DNA of 64,000 nt from Sneathiellales bacterium (GTDB lineage: Bacteria > Pseudomonadota > Alphaproteobacteria > JANQFL01): positions 18,746 to 82,745 of the forward strand of contig JANQFL010000029.1 of assembly GCA_028277845.1 (NCBI GenBank), given 5' to 3'. Positions 54,524 to 62,070 of the stretch are shown in pieces. Each line of letters begins with the position of its first letter. Positions within the stretch are counted from its first letter, which is position 1. Both the position numbers and the translations under genes were made by a program. The notes beneath the pieces were generated by a model. The model made no database searches and was not told where the DNA came from. It saw nothing but the letters and a program-made list of their open reading frames with translations.

Positions 54524-55465
54524 TCAATACGCCTTCACCGGTGATACAAATCCCTGCGGTTTAAGCGCCATTAGCGAACAAGAAAGTTTCTGCACGATAT
54601 TCTCCGCCGTGTTTCCGATGATAAAGCCGGGTATGCCGGTGCGCGCGACCGTGCCCATCACCAGAATATCGATTTCTTTGTCCTTTACGAAGGAAGGGAT
54701 GCGCCTCTCGGCCTCGCCGCGCAGATGGTAGACTTGATGGCTGCCGGAAATACCGGAATCCTCAATCAGTGTCTCAAGTGCGCTGCGATGTTCCTGTTTC
54801 GTGTCAATAACAGCTTTGGCAATTTGTGCATCCGACGCCCTTACCCAGACGCTGCCGCGCAGATAGGCTTCAAATTCGTAGTCCCAACAGGAAACGATAT
54901 GCAGTTCGCCGCTGCAGCTATCTGCCAACGAGCGGGACAGCTCCAACATGCGTTTTGACAGATCTTCCGCCGCTTGTTCGGTGCTGTCCGGATCAATGGC
55001 GACAGCCACCTGAATATGTTGCCTTGAATGTGCGATCGGGCGGCAAAGCCATATTGCGCAGGGGCACTTGCGCAGCAGTTCCATATCGATGGCTTTAAAG
55101 CCACTGCTGCCACCGTCACGACTCTCCGCCTCTTTGACCAGCAGGTCGTGGCCGTGTTGGAGCACGTACTGAATAATCTTTATCGACGGGGTTTTGTCGC
55201 TGATGAGTTCAATCGAAACATGGACAGCGTCCTCTTCCAGCTTGATGGCTTCTTTCGTGGAACGTATCGATGTTTCAGCCTGAGCGACGAGTGACTCCTC
55301 ATATTTCTTCCGGTAATCAGGGAACTCTTCCGGAAATTCCGGACACACAACCAGAACGCCCAACGGTGCACCGTTGTTGCGCGCCAGACTCAACGCCTGC
55401 TTCAGCCCTTCGGTTTCATCGGCGGTTCCGTGGCTGACATAGAGCGGGTTGTGATACTGGCGCAT
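54524..55465 (-). CDS. Universal stress protein with two UspA domains (UspE-like)
   Basis: 313 residues in two halves. The first (ADETEGLKQALSLARNNGAP) is degenerate; the second ends with the ATP-binding-type glycine pattern in IDILVMGTVARTGIPGFIIG-NTAENIVQKLSCSLMALKP. Tandem Usp proteins respond to stress and often accompany cation pumps in mobile stress islands. It is the first gene of the pair with the P-type ATPase and divergent from the small HTH gene. Confidence 0.9.
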   Translation of the reverse strand: MRQYHNPLYVSHGTADETEGLKQALSLARNNGAPLGVLVVCPEFPEEFPDYRKKYEESLVAQAETSIRSTKEAIKLEEDAVHVSIELISDKTPSIKIIQYVLQHGHDLLVKEAESRDGGSSGFKAIDMELLRKCPCAIWLCRPIAHSRQHIQVAVAIDPDSTEQAAEDLSKRMLELSRSLADSCSGELHIVSCWDYEFEAYLRGSVWVRASDAQIAKAVIDTKQEHRSALETLIEDSGISGSHQVYHLRGEAERRIPSFVKDKEIDILVMGTVARTGIPGFIIGNTAENIVQKLSCSLMALKPQGFVSPVKAY

Positions 55466-55551
55466 CTGAAGCTTCCTTCACCTGACGTTCGTTTTGTCAG
55501 ATATAATCCCATTTGATAAAAATAAAAGATAATCAATATAAATAAGTGATA

Positions 55552-55806
55552 ATGAAAGAAAGAGAAAGGCATTGGGAGATGTTACGTGCACCGTTCATGA
55601 CAATTCAGGATGTCGCAGAGCTGCTGAAGGTAAGCAAAGCGACTGTTCGAACCTGGATAAAGAATGAGGAATTAAGGGCGGTGAAACTCGAAAGGGAGTT
55701 TCGGATTGCGAAGATCGACTTGGAGCGCTTCGTCGAGGCGCGGGCGACCATGGCACCGCCGGAGACCGCCGTTTCCTCTAGCGATGAAACGGCGCCCGGC
55801 ACCTGA
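55552..55806 (+). CDS. Small helix-turn-helix DNA-binding protein (excisionase/MerR-like)
   Basis: About 84 residues. The core FMTIQDVAELLKVSKATVRT then WIKNEELRAVKLEREFRIAK is the winged HTH_17 fold shared by excisionases, BldC-like proteins and MerR relatives. The start may be at 55552 or at the ATG at 55579, which has AAAGG upstream. It is divergent from the Usp gene across an AT-rich gap containing CTGAC-N9-GTCAG, so local control of the stress pair is likelier than an excision role, because no integrase is present. Confidence 0.78.
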   Translation: MKERERHWEMLRAPFMTIQDVAELLKVSKATVRTWIKNEELRAVKLEREFRIAKIDLERFVEARATMAPPETAVSSSDETAPGT

Positions 55807-56236
55807 CAGGATTGTTGGGACACTCGGGGAGGTGTGCGCTGACGATTGCTGCCGCAAACGATCGCAAACGTCTTTGTTTCCCGTTGGGAGATCAACGCAA
55901 TGACCTGAAACGGACGGGGCGCAAAGTGCTATCTGGCCCGTCCCAAGAGGCTGCATGACACGAATAGCACTGCTAGCGAGAGCTGTTTCGGCATCCCTTA
56001 GGCTCGGTGTAGGTTCTTCGAAATTCTTTGTTACGCGACGTGCTGATGCGATTCGGACCGTCCACACGGGAAAAGAAGTCACTTTATAACGCTGTCCGAG
56101 ACTGATTAATTGAGGTGGTCGGCGCAAATAGTGATTCTCTTCCCTGTGCCAGCGTGGTGTTCTCTGCAACACCCTGTGGACTTTCAGTGCCACAATCTTC
56201 CGAGCGAACCTTCCTGCCGGTTCGCTTCGATAGAAA
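55807..56236. other. Non-coding stretch in island 2 holding repeat copy B
   Basis: About 430 bp without a credible gene. It contains copy B of the diverged direct repeat. An open minus-strand frame across it (55672-56193) overlaps the HTH gene and has no protein-like character. Confidence 0.6.
55971..56150 (+). repeat. Diverged direct repeat, copy B (about 180 bp)
   Basis: Same orientation and block order as copy A at 51501-51670. The two copies bracket the P-type ATPase, Usp and HTH genes. Confidence 0.7.
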
Positions 56237-56413
56237 TTAGCTATCGCGCCACACGCGTTTCATGTCAGCAGGGATCCCAGGGAACTTAGTCCCACTTGTT
56301 TCTTCGATCAGATGGACCGTTGATACGAAGCTCCAAAACGCTCGCTCCGGATGAACGTTTGGCATGAGGTTTAGGGTCTCGAATGAACTGTCCCCAATGC
56401 ATTGGCCCCGGAT
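56237..56413 (-). pseudogene. Possible gene remnant in frame behind the NTF2-like gene
   Basis: The reading frame continues after the NTF2-like stop for 58 codons to a TAA at 56237, with protein-like composition (NVHPERAFWSFVSTVHLIEE; TKFPGIPADMKRVWRDS). I do not recognise the family. It may be the tail of a fused or neighbouring gene lost by deletion, or a short real gene starting at the Met before PNVHPERAF. Confidence 0.35.
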
Positions 56414-56836
56414 TCAGTGCCGATTGTGATCCAGAATTCTAGTAACCAGTTCGTGGCGATCGAAGTAAACCTCGTTACGCTTGATCTTACCTATCGTGTC
56501 AAACTGAACGAAGCAGACGCCGATGCACTCTATTACGTCGTTGCCAACAGGTATTTGTGCTTGCCACTTGTTTAGAAACCCGCCTTCCATCGGAATGGCT
56601 TCGATTTGAGTCCATATCCAATTTGGATTATCTCCGAGCAGCTTCCGAAAATGCGCGAGAAGAGCCGACTTTCCGGAAGCGCCTCCGGGAATACTGTCAT
56701 CACAATAGTAACAGTCGTCGGAATAGAACGCGGCCAGTTTCTCGGGATCATTACCGGTCCAAGCCGGCAACCACCTGGACGCAAAATCGGCTGCTTCTTC
56801 TTGGGTCCAAAACCCAGCGTTTGCTTGTGACAACAA
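56414..56836 (-). CDS. NTF2-like (SnoaL-type) protein
   Basis: 140 residues. FASRWLPAWTGNDPEKLAAF, YSDDCYYCDD and SGKSALLAHFRKLLGDNPNW, then FLNKWQAQIPVGNDVIECIG match the SnoaL-like/NTF2 cone fold, a pocket protein used by isomerases, cyclases and many orphans. There is no signal peptide. The reaction cannot be inferred. It lies between two apparent gene remnants, in a decaying part of island 2. Confidence 0.8.
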   Translation of the reverse strand: MLSQANAGFWTQEEAADFASRWLPAWTGNDPEKLAAFYSDDCYYCDDSIPGGASGKSALLAHFRKLLGDNPNWIWTQIEAIPMEGGFLNKWQAQIPVGNDVIECIGVCFVQFDTIGKIKRNEVYFDRHELVTRILDHNRH

Positions 56837-56990
56837 TCCACTCCAGCGATATCAAACATATGGTGCACAGACCGATCACACATTGCTCGGCACATGGTGC
56901 CCAGTTTATTTTCACGGCGGCTTTGCTGTCTTGAAGAAAACGGACAATTCGAACAGCGGGCCTGGCCGCTGAGCCACGCTCGTATCGTTG

Positions 56991-57134
56991 TCAGGCCAGC
57001 ACCTCGGCAAACGTTGCCGCTGCGAACACACTGAGATCTGGTTTGAAGGATCTCGTCCCGTTGCTTGCGTTCGGCTCTAGCAACTCGATAGCCGAGCGAC
57101 TGGGGTCGCAGATCAACACCTTGACGCCGCTTTG
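56991..57134 (-). pseudogene. Truncated VOC/glyoxalase-family C-terminus behind the AraC gene
   Basis: Directly after the AraC stop the same frame stays open for 47 codons to a TGA. It begins QSGVKVLICDPSRSAIELLE, which is the closing strand pattern of vicinal-oxygen-chelate proteins (DPxGNxIELxEP, with Glu as the metal ligand), followed by PNASNGTRSF. The N-terminal part of such a gene is absent, so this looks like a deletion remnant. Confidence 0.5.
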
Positions 57135-57977
57135 TTAACCGCCGCCAATTGCCAGCGCGAAGCGTATATTCGGACCAAGTTCTTTGTCTCGAAAAAATAC
57201 GACATTTGCCTGGCTGTTCCAGATGCGGCGAAATTTGCCCGGCGGTAAACCCGCTTTGCTGCGAAACTCCCGGGTTAAGTGGGCCTGATCAGCATATTCG
57301 TGATCATCGGCCAGATCGGTGAGGCGGGTACTCGAATTCGCAATATCGCCTAGAACACGATGAAACCTGCGGAGCGATTGGTGGGTTTTCGGCGTAAGTC
57401 CGATTGCGGATTTGAGCCGGCGCCTGCGAGTGCGGACCGAGAACTTGCGGTCCTCATCCAAATCGATTCCCGTCAGGGAGGTCAGATCCTGATCTATGTG
57501 CGCCCACAGTAAACGCAAGATCTTATTGAGTGAGCTGCGAAGCCGGTCCGGCGTCTTCGCGTTCTTCACGGAGAACCATGCCTCGGAATCGATATCCTGT
57601 AAGACCTGTACGGCACGGGCTGTAAGCGCGGGTGACGGAAGCTTATTCAAACGAAACCGGATAACCCAACCGTCTACCAGCGTCTCACGTTGTCGCGCGG
57701 CCGTATGCGGTGCGCAAAAGTAAATATGTGCACGGGTTTCCTCCGAATCATCCGACAACTCAACACAGAGAGACGAATGCTGCGACGCGAATTTCGTTCC
57801 ATTGAAGGACGTGAGAATTTCACGATCATGTAATACAGAAATGCTTTCGATCAAAGTTGCGTATTCGGGACCCGGATGAAACTCCATATAAAAAGCGTGT
57901 AACTGCGGCAGGATAAGGTGCGCTTGAGGCAGCTGAATTTCTCTCGAGATAGTGGCTGTGTGGACTGTTCCCGACAT
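57135..57977 (-). CDS. AraC-family regulator in island 2
   Basis: 280 residues. The C-terminal region KFSVRTRRRRLKSAIGLTPK, LADDHEYADQAHLTREFRSK and AGLPPGKFRRIW is the AraC double helix-turn-helix. The N-terminal domain has an HPGPEY-x-TLIES pattern seen in DUF6597-type sensors. No clear regulon; the NTF2-like gene and the VOC remnant downstream may be what is left of it. Confidence 0.82.
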   Translation of the reverse strand: MSGTVHTATISREIQLPQAHLILPQLHAFYMEFHPGPEYATLIESISVLHDREILTSFNGTKFASQHSSLCVELSDDSEETRAHIYFCAPHTAARQRETLVDGWVIRFRLNKLPSPALTARAVQVLQDIDSEAWFSVKNAKTPDRLRSSLNKILRLLWAHIDQDLTSLTGIDLDEDRKFSVRTRRRRLKSAIGLTPKTHQSLRRFHRVLGDIANSSTRLTDLADDHEYADQAHLTREFRSKAGLPPGKFRRIWNSQANVVFFRDKELGPNIRFALAIGGG

Positions 57978-58179
57978 GCAAATCTTTCAGAAATGTTTCA
58001 CCACGTTGAATGATCTTCTGATTCGGTTGGTAAAGATAGGTCAGTCAATCTTATATGATCTCGGCGCGGGCCGAGACATGTTGTTCGTGTTTGATGATGG
58101 CTTCCCGCATCTCATCCATAATGAGGCCCGGTGCAGACCTAACTGTCAGGGCAATATCCTCTCAGCACAGCAAGACATT

Positions 58180-58232
58180 GCGGAATCGCATTCCGCGTGT
58201 CGGGGGTTTAAGTCCCTCCTCCGCTACCAACT
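58180..58232 (+). repeat. Right attachment site (diverged tRNA-Met 3' end), copy 3 of 3
   Basis: It reaches further into the anticodon stem than copy 2 (GCGGAATC) but differs from the tRNA at three bases of the anticodon loop (ATAA to GCAT) and at one T-loop base (TTCAAG to TTTAAG). It continues into the bases CCAACT that also follow the true tRNA. It marks the junction with core DNA. Confidence 0.85.
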
Positions 58233-58269
58233 CTTCCGAAAAATTGGTTTGTTCCGCGGGTGCCCTGGT

Positions 58270-59469
58270 TCAGGCTCGTTGCAGGATCGCCGCCGATCCG
58301 ACACCGGATCCGCCGGCGGCCGTGACCAGGCCGTGCTCCGCGTCGTCCGCTGTCATGCCGTCGAGCAGGCAGGACAGCAGGATGGCGCCGGTGGCGCCCA
58401 TGGGATGGCCCTTGGCCAGATGGCCGCCGCGCGGGTTGATCGTGGCGTCGTCGATCCCGTCGGAGCGGCGGCGGTAGAGCACGCTGACCACGGCGAAGGC
58501 TTCCATGGCCTCATAGAGACCGATGTCTTTCGGGTGCAGGCCGGCGCGGGTGAGTGCGGCGTCCTGGGCGGCGAAGCCGGCGGTCAGGCCGTCGATGGCG
58601 TCGCCGCCCCGTTCGGCGTGGGCGATCCACTTGGCCTTGGGCGCGAGGCCGAGGCGGTCTCCGGCCTCGCGGGTGCCGAGCAGGGCGATACCGGCGCCGT
58701 CGCTGACGCCGGGACAATTGGCGACGGAGTGTCGGGCGTCGATTTCGGCGGCGCCGCCGCGTGCGTCCGCCGCCACCAGCCCGTAAAATGCGTTCATCCG
58801 GCCAAAGGCCGGTTCCAGTGCGGCCAGCTTCCCGGCCGTGGAGTCGGGCCGCACATATTCGTTCCGGTCCAATATCACCGCGCCTGACGGGTCCCGGACC
58901 GCCACCATGGACGCGGCGGCCGGTCCGGTCTCCTGTGCCGCCTTCCGGTGTGAGCGGGCGGTTTCGTCGTCCAGCTCGGTCTTGCCGATGCCGTGCCAGG
59001 TGGCCAGCAGGTCGGCCGAGACCACCGGCGGCACGAAGCGCATGCGGTTGGCCAGGGCGGGGTCCTGATAGTGCACCGCCCGGTCCGCCAGGAACGGTAC
59101 CTGCGACATGCTTTCGACGCCGCCGGCCAGGGCCAGGTCGAAGGCGCCGCCGGCGATTTCCATAGCCGCCTGGCCGATGGCGCTCAGGCCCGAGACGCAG
59201 AAATTGTTCACCGTGGCCACGGCCGTTTCCGGGTTCAGGCCCGAGCGGTTTTTCGACACGAGCGCCAGATGGCCGCCCTGGGCGCCGACCTGCCCGACAC
59301 AGCCGAGGATGAGGCGTTCCACCAGGGCCAGCGATCCCGGGCGCCGGGTTTCCACTTCGCCGTAAAGCTGGTCGAGCAGGTCGGCGGGGTGGACGGCGGA
59401 CAGGGTGCCGCCTTCCTTGGCCTTGGCCCGCGGCGTGCGCAGGGCCTCATAGACGAAGACGTCGCGCAT
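58270..59469 (-). CDS. Thiolase-family protein with altered active site
   Basis: 399 residues. The nucleophilic Cys is present in NNFCVSGLSAIGQAAMEIAG and the His in GGHLAKGHPMGATGA. Two other thiolase active-site features are changed: the usual NEAF is MEAF (YEAMEAFAVV), and the C-terminal Cys of the CxGGGxG loop is Ala (VTAAGGSGVGSA). Ordinary acetyl-CoA acetyltransferases need that second Cys as acid/base. It may be a specialised thiolase that cleaves a non-standard 3-ketoacyl-CoA, or a non-thiolytic relative. It is first core gene to the right of the islands and runs with the oxygenase and the flavoprotein. Confidence 0.88.
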   Translation of the reverse strand: MRDVFVYEALRTPRAKAKEGGTLSAVHPADLLDQLYGEVETRRPGSLALVERLILGCVGQVGAQGGHLALVSKNRSGLNPETAVATVNNFCVSGLSAIGQAAMEIAGGAFDLALAGGVESMSQVPFLADRAVHYQDPALANRMRFVPPVVSADLLATWHGIGKTELDDETARSHRKAAQETGPAAASMVAVRDPSGAVILDRNEYVRPDSTAGKLAALEPAFGRMNAFYGLVAADARGGAAEIDARHSVANCPGVSDGAGIALLGTREAGDRLGLAPKAKWIAHAERGGDAIDGLTAGFAAQDAALTRAGLHPKDIGLYEAMEAFAVVSVLYRRRSDGIDDATINPRGGHLAKGHPMGATGAILLSCLLDGMTADDAEHGLVTAAGGSGVGSAAILQRA

Positions 59470-59509
59470 CGGTGGCGTCCTCCCGGTCTTTGGGGTCCGT
59501 TCGACTGCG

Positions 59510-60964
59510 TCAGGCCATCAGGCTGCCGGGCATCCAGCAGGCATGGAAGCCCATGGGCATGCGCTGCGGGATCGGAATGCGGGTGAACGGACCGGCGGCG
59601 ATGTTGACCGGATCGAACAGGTGCAGCTCGCTCTGGCCGTCATTGTCCATGTCCTCGGCGAAGGTCATGACGTAGCCGTCCTCCTCCGACGTGGCGCCCA
59701 CTTTGGGAGCGAACACCGGCTCGCTGGCGTAGACCTGGTTGGCGTAGATGTATTCGTCCCGCTGGCCGGTGTCGGTGTCGAAGCCGATGATGCCGCCCAT
59801 GCGCAGCGGCTCGCCCTGCGGGATGTAGGCGTGATAGGATCGGCGGTTCTTCTTGCCCTGGAAATACTGGTTGATGGTCGGGAATTCGACGAACTGGTCG
59901 TCGACCGCGCCTTCCTTCGTTGCCCCCGTCTTCATGTTGAACCGGTAGCGGTAGTACTGGGCATCCAGGGCGCCCCAGGCGATCAGGCTGGCGTAGATGC
60001 TGCCGGCCAGGCGTTCGGCCGGCGGTTCCGGCGTGCGCATGCGGCAGACGTCGAGAATCACCTCGTCGCCGTCCTCCCAGGCGTTGATCACGTGGTAGAT
60101 GTAGCAGGGTTCCGCCTCGAACCACACGATGTCGGCGTTGGTTCCCGTGCGCGGAATGATGCCGAAGCGGCTCGGCAGGTCGGGGTAGAACGTCACCTTG
60201 TGGATGTCCCGCTGGATCAGGTGCGGGTCCCAGAACATCGGCAGGTCCATCAGGATGGAATACCGGTCGGTGATGGCCATGTCGTGGGGCAGGCGGGCGC
60301 CCGGCAGCTCGATGTCGGTGAAGTGCTTGAGGCTGCCGTCCTTGGCCAGCACGCCGTAGGTCATGTAGGGCGGTTCCACGTCGTAGTCGAAGAAGATGAA
60401 GTCGCCGCTGTGCAGGTCGGTGCGCGAATGGGCCGACACCTGGCGGATTTTCAGGCCGTCGGCATCGATCGGTCCCTCGGTGTCCAGGGTTTCGGCATCC
60501 AGCAGGTAGGGCACGCCGCACTGGTAGAACATGGTCAGCAGGCGGCCGTTGAACGGCACGATGTCGGTGTTGGAAACGTCCTTGAGCCAGTGGTGCGAGC
60601 CCCAGGCCTTGGGCAGGCTGCGGTCGGGCATGTCCATCAGGCCGGGCCAGATGGACTGGCCGGCTTCCTGTTCCATGGCCAGGCCCTCGGTGCGGATCCA
60701 GCGGTTGCGGTAGTCCACCTTGCCGTCCTTGAAGCGGGCGCTGTGCAGCATGCCGTCGCCGTCGAAGATGTGATAGCGGCCGCGCGGCTGGCGCTGGATA
60801 TTGGGGCCGTTGCGCACATAGGCGCCGTCGATGTCGTCCGGAATGTCGCCGATGGCGGACAGATCGGCGGCGTCTACTTCCTGGTCGATCGGGGCGTAGC
60901 CGCCTTCCAGCAAGGGATTGCCGTCGGTGTCGATGCGCAAGTCGATTTTGTTGATGACGTTCAT
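59510..60964 (-). CDS. Carotenoid/lignostilbene-type oxygenase (RPE65 family)
   Basis: About 484 residues from the ATG at 60964; a GTG at 61009 would add 15. Family motifs: DGAYVRNGPN near the N-terminus and HIFDGDGMLHSARFKDGKVD. The four iron-binding His are visible in SAHSRTD, LPHDMAITD, YIYHVINAWEDGD and the near-terminal GFHACW. The enzyme cleaves a C=C bond with O2 in carotenoids or stilbene-like lignin dimers. The neighbouring thiolase and flavoprotein suggest catabolism of the products. Confidence 0.92.
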   Translation of the reverse strand: MNVINKIDLRIDTDGNPLLEGGYAPIDQEVDAADLSAIGDIPDDIDGAYVRNGPNIQRQPRGRYHIFDGDGMLHSARFKDGKVDYRNRWIRTEGLAMEQEAGQSIWPGLMDMPDRSLPKAWGSHHWLKDVSNTDIVPFNGRLLTMFYQCGVPYLLDAETLDTEGPIDADGLKIRQVSAHSRTDLHSGDFIFFDYDVEPPYMTYGVLAKDGSLKHFTDIELPGARLPHDMAITDRYSILMDLPMFWDPHLIQRDIHKVTFYPDLPSRFGIIPRTGTNADIVWFEAEPCYIYHVINAWEDGDEVILDVCRMRTPEPPAERLAGSIYASLIAWGALDAQYYRYRFNMKTGATKEGAVDDQFVEFPTINQYFQGKKNRRSYHAYIPQGEPLRMGGIIGFDTDTGQRDEYIYANQVYASEPVFAPKVGATSEEDGYVMTFAEDMDNDGQSELHLFDPVNIAAGPFTRIPIPQRMPMGFHACWMPGSLMA

Positions 60965-61018
60965 GTCTGCGTGCCTCTCGTTGTCATGCGCCGGCGTGTT
61001 GTTGGCCACGCCGTCCGG

Positions 61019-62023
61019 TTACATCGCTGTTGATTGCGTCAATGCGAATTCCTGGCCTCGATAAACCCGGGCCGTACGTTCGCGGGCCACGGCGTCGCGG
61101 TATTCGGTGCCCAGCCGGTCGGCGATCTCGGCCAGCGGCGCCACGGCGCGGACCTGGCCGATACCCTGGCCGGCGCTCCAGATCTGCTTCCACATCTTGG
61201 CATCGCCGCTGTCCTCGGGATTGGAATAGTCGGGCACTTTGGTCTCATCCAGCTTGGCCGGGTCCATGCCGGCGGCGACGATGCTCGGTTTGAGCATGCT
61301 GGCGCGGGCGCCGGTGAAGGCGCGGGTGACCACCAGGTCCGACATGCTGCTGTCGACCAGCATGTCCTTGTAGCCGTCCGCGGCGAGGGATTCCTCGGCG
61401 GCGATGAACCGGGTGCCAAGCGTGACCAAATCGGCGCCGTAAACCTGGAGGGCGCGTACCGCCTGCCCGGTGGAGACGCCGCCGCCCACGGTGAGCGGCC
61501 CGTCGAAAAAGCTGCGCACCTCATCGAGGAAGGCAAACACCGAATAGTCGCCGGTATGGCCGCCGGCGCCGGAGCACACCAGGGCCAGGCCGTGGGCGCC
61601 CTGGTCCAGGGCGGCGCGGGCGTAGTCGGGAGAATTGACGTCGGCCAGCACGGTGCCGCCGTAGGCGGCGACGCGAGACACGACGGCCCGCGGTCCACCC
61701 AGCGCGGTGATGACGATGTCGGGCTGGAACTCGTCGATCAGGTCCAGCTCCGCCCCCAGCCGCTTGTAGCTGCGGTGCACCACCACGTTCTGCGCCCAGC
61801 CCGTGCCGATGGCGCCGTCGATCTCGCTCATCCATGCCCGCAGGTCGTCGACGGTGCGCGTGTTGGGCGCCGGAAAGGCGCCGAGCAAACCGGCGCGCTG
61901 CGCGGCGATGACCATCTGCGGCCCGGACACCAGGAACATGGGGGCGACCAGCACCGGCAGTGTAAGCCGCTGAATTATCTCGCCGAATCGGCCCTGCGCA
62001 TGGGGTCGGGGTGTCTCTAACAT
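61019..62023 (-). CDS. Nitronate monooxygenase-like FMN protein
   Basis: 334 residues. The TIM-barrel flavoprotein pattern is clear: LPVLVAPMFLVSGPQMVIAA, VCSGAGGHTGDYSVFAFLDE and the phosphate site LTVGGGVSTGQAVRALQVYG then ADLVTLGTRFIAAEES. The His in GAGGHTG is the catalytic base in NMOs. Many members oxidise other substrates, so nitronate use is unproven. An operator-like palindrome lies 50 bp upstream, at the end of the HxlR-type gene. Confidence 0.88.
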   Translation of the reverse strand: MLETPRPHAQGRFGEIIQRLTLPVLVAPMFLVSGPQMVIAAQRAGLLGAFPAPNTRTVDDLRAWMSEIDGAIGTGWAQNVVVHRSYKRLGAELDLIDEFQPDIVITALGGPRAVVSRVAAYGGTVLADVNSPDYARAALDQGAHGLALVCSGAGGHTGDYSVFAFLDEVRSFFDGPLTVGGGVSTGQAVRALQVYGADLVTLGTRFIAAEESLAADGYKDMLVDSSMSDLVVTRAFTGARASMLKPSIVAAGMDPAKLDETKVPDYSNPEDSGDAKMWKQIWSAGQGIGQVRAVAPLAEIADRLGTEYRDAVARERTARVYRGQEFALTQSTAM

Positions 62024-62070
62024 CTGCCTGCCGTTGTTTTGTTTGTTGGCGGCAGCTTAGGTATTCAAGT

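Larger units (their letters stand above)
51464..58231. mobile_element. Genomic island 2, in tandem behind island 1
   Basis: It is bounded by the tRNA 3'-end copies at 51418-51463 and 58180-58232. It holds a P-type ATPase, a universal stress protein, a small HTH protein, an NTF2-like protein, an AraC regulator and gene fragments, with long non-coding stretches. No recombinase gene is seen. The right boundary repeat is more diverged than the left, implying that this was the older insertion. Confidence 0.75.

Noticed and set aside
55552..55806. Calling the small HTH protein an excisionase of the island
   Set aside because: The fold fits, but no integrase is present and the gene is divergent from the stress pair, so a local regulator is as likely.
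36113..58231. CRISPR arrays or prophage structural genes in the islands
   Set aside because: No regularly spaced repeats and no capsid, tail or lysis-type proteins are visible.
59543..62020. Long plus-strand frames opposite the carotenoid oxygenase and flavoprotein genes
   Set aside because: Both are mirror frames of recognised genes and show repetitive Val/His/Gly composition without motifs.
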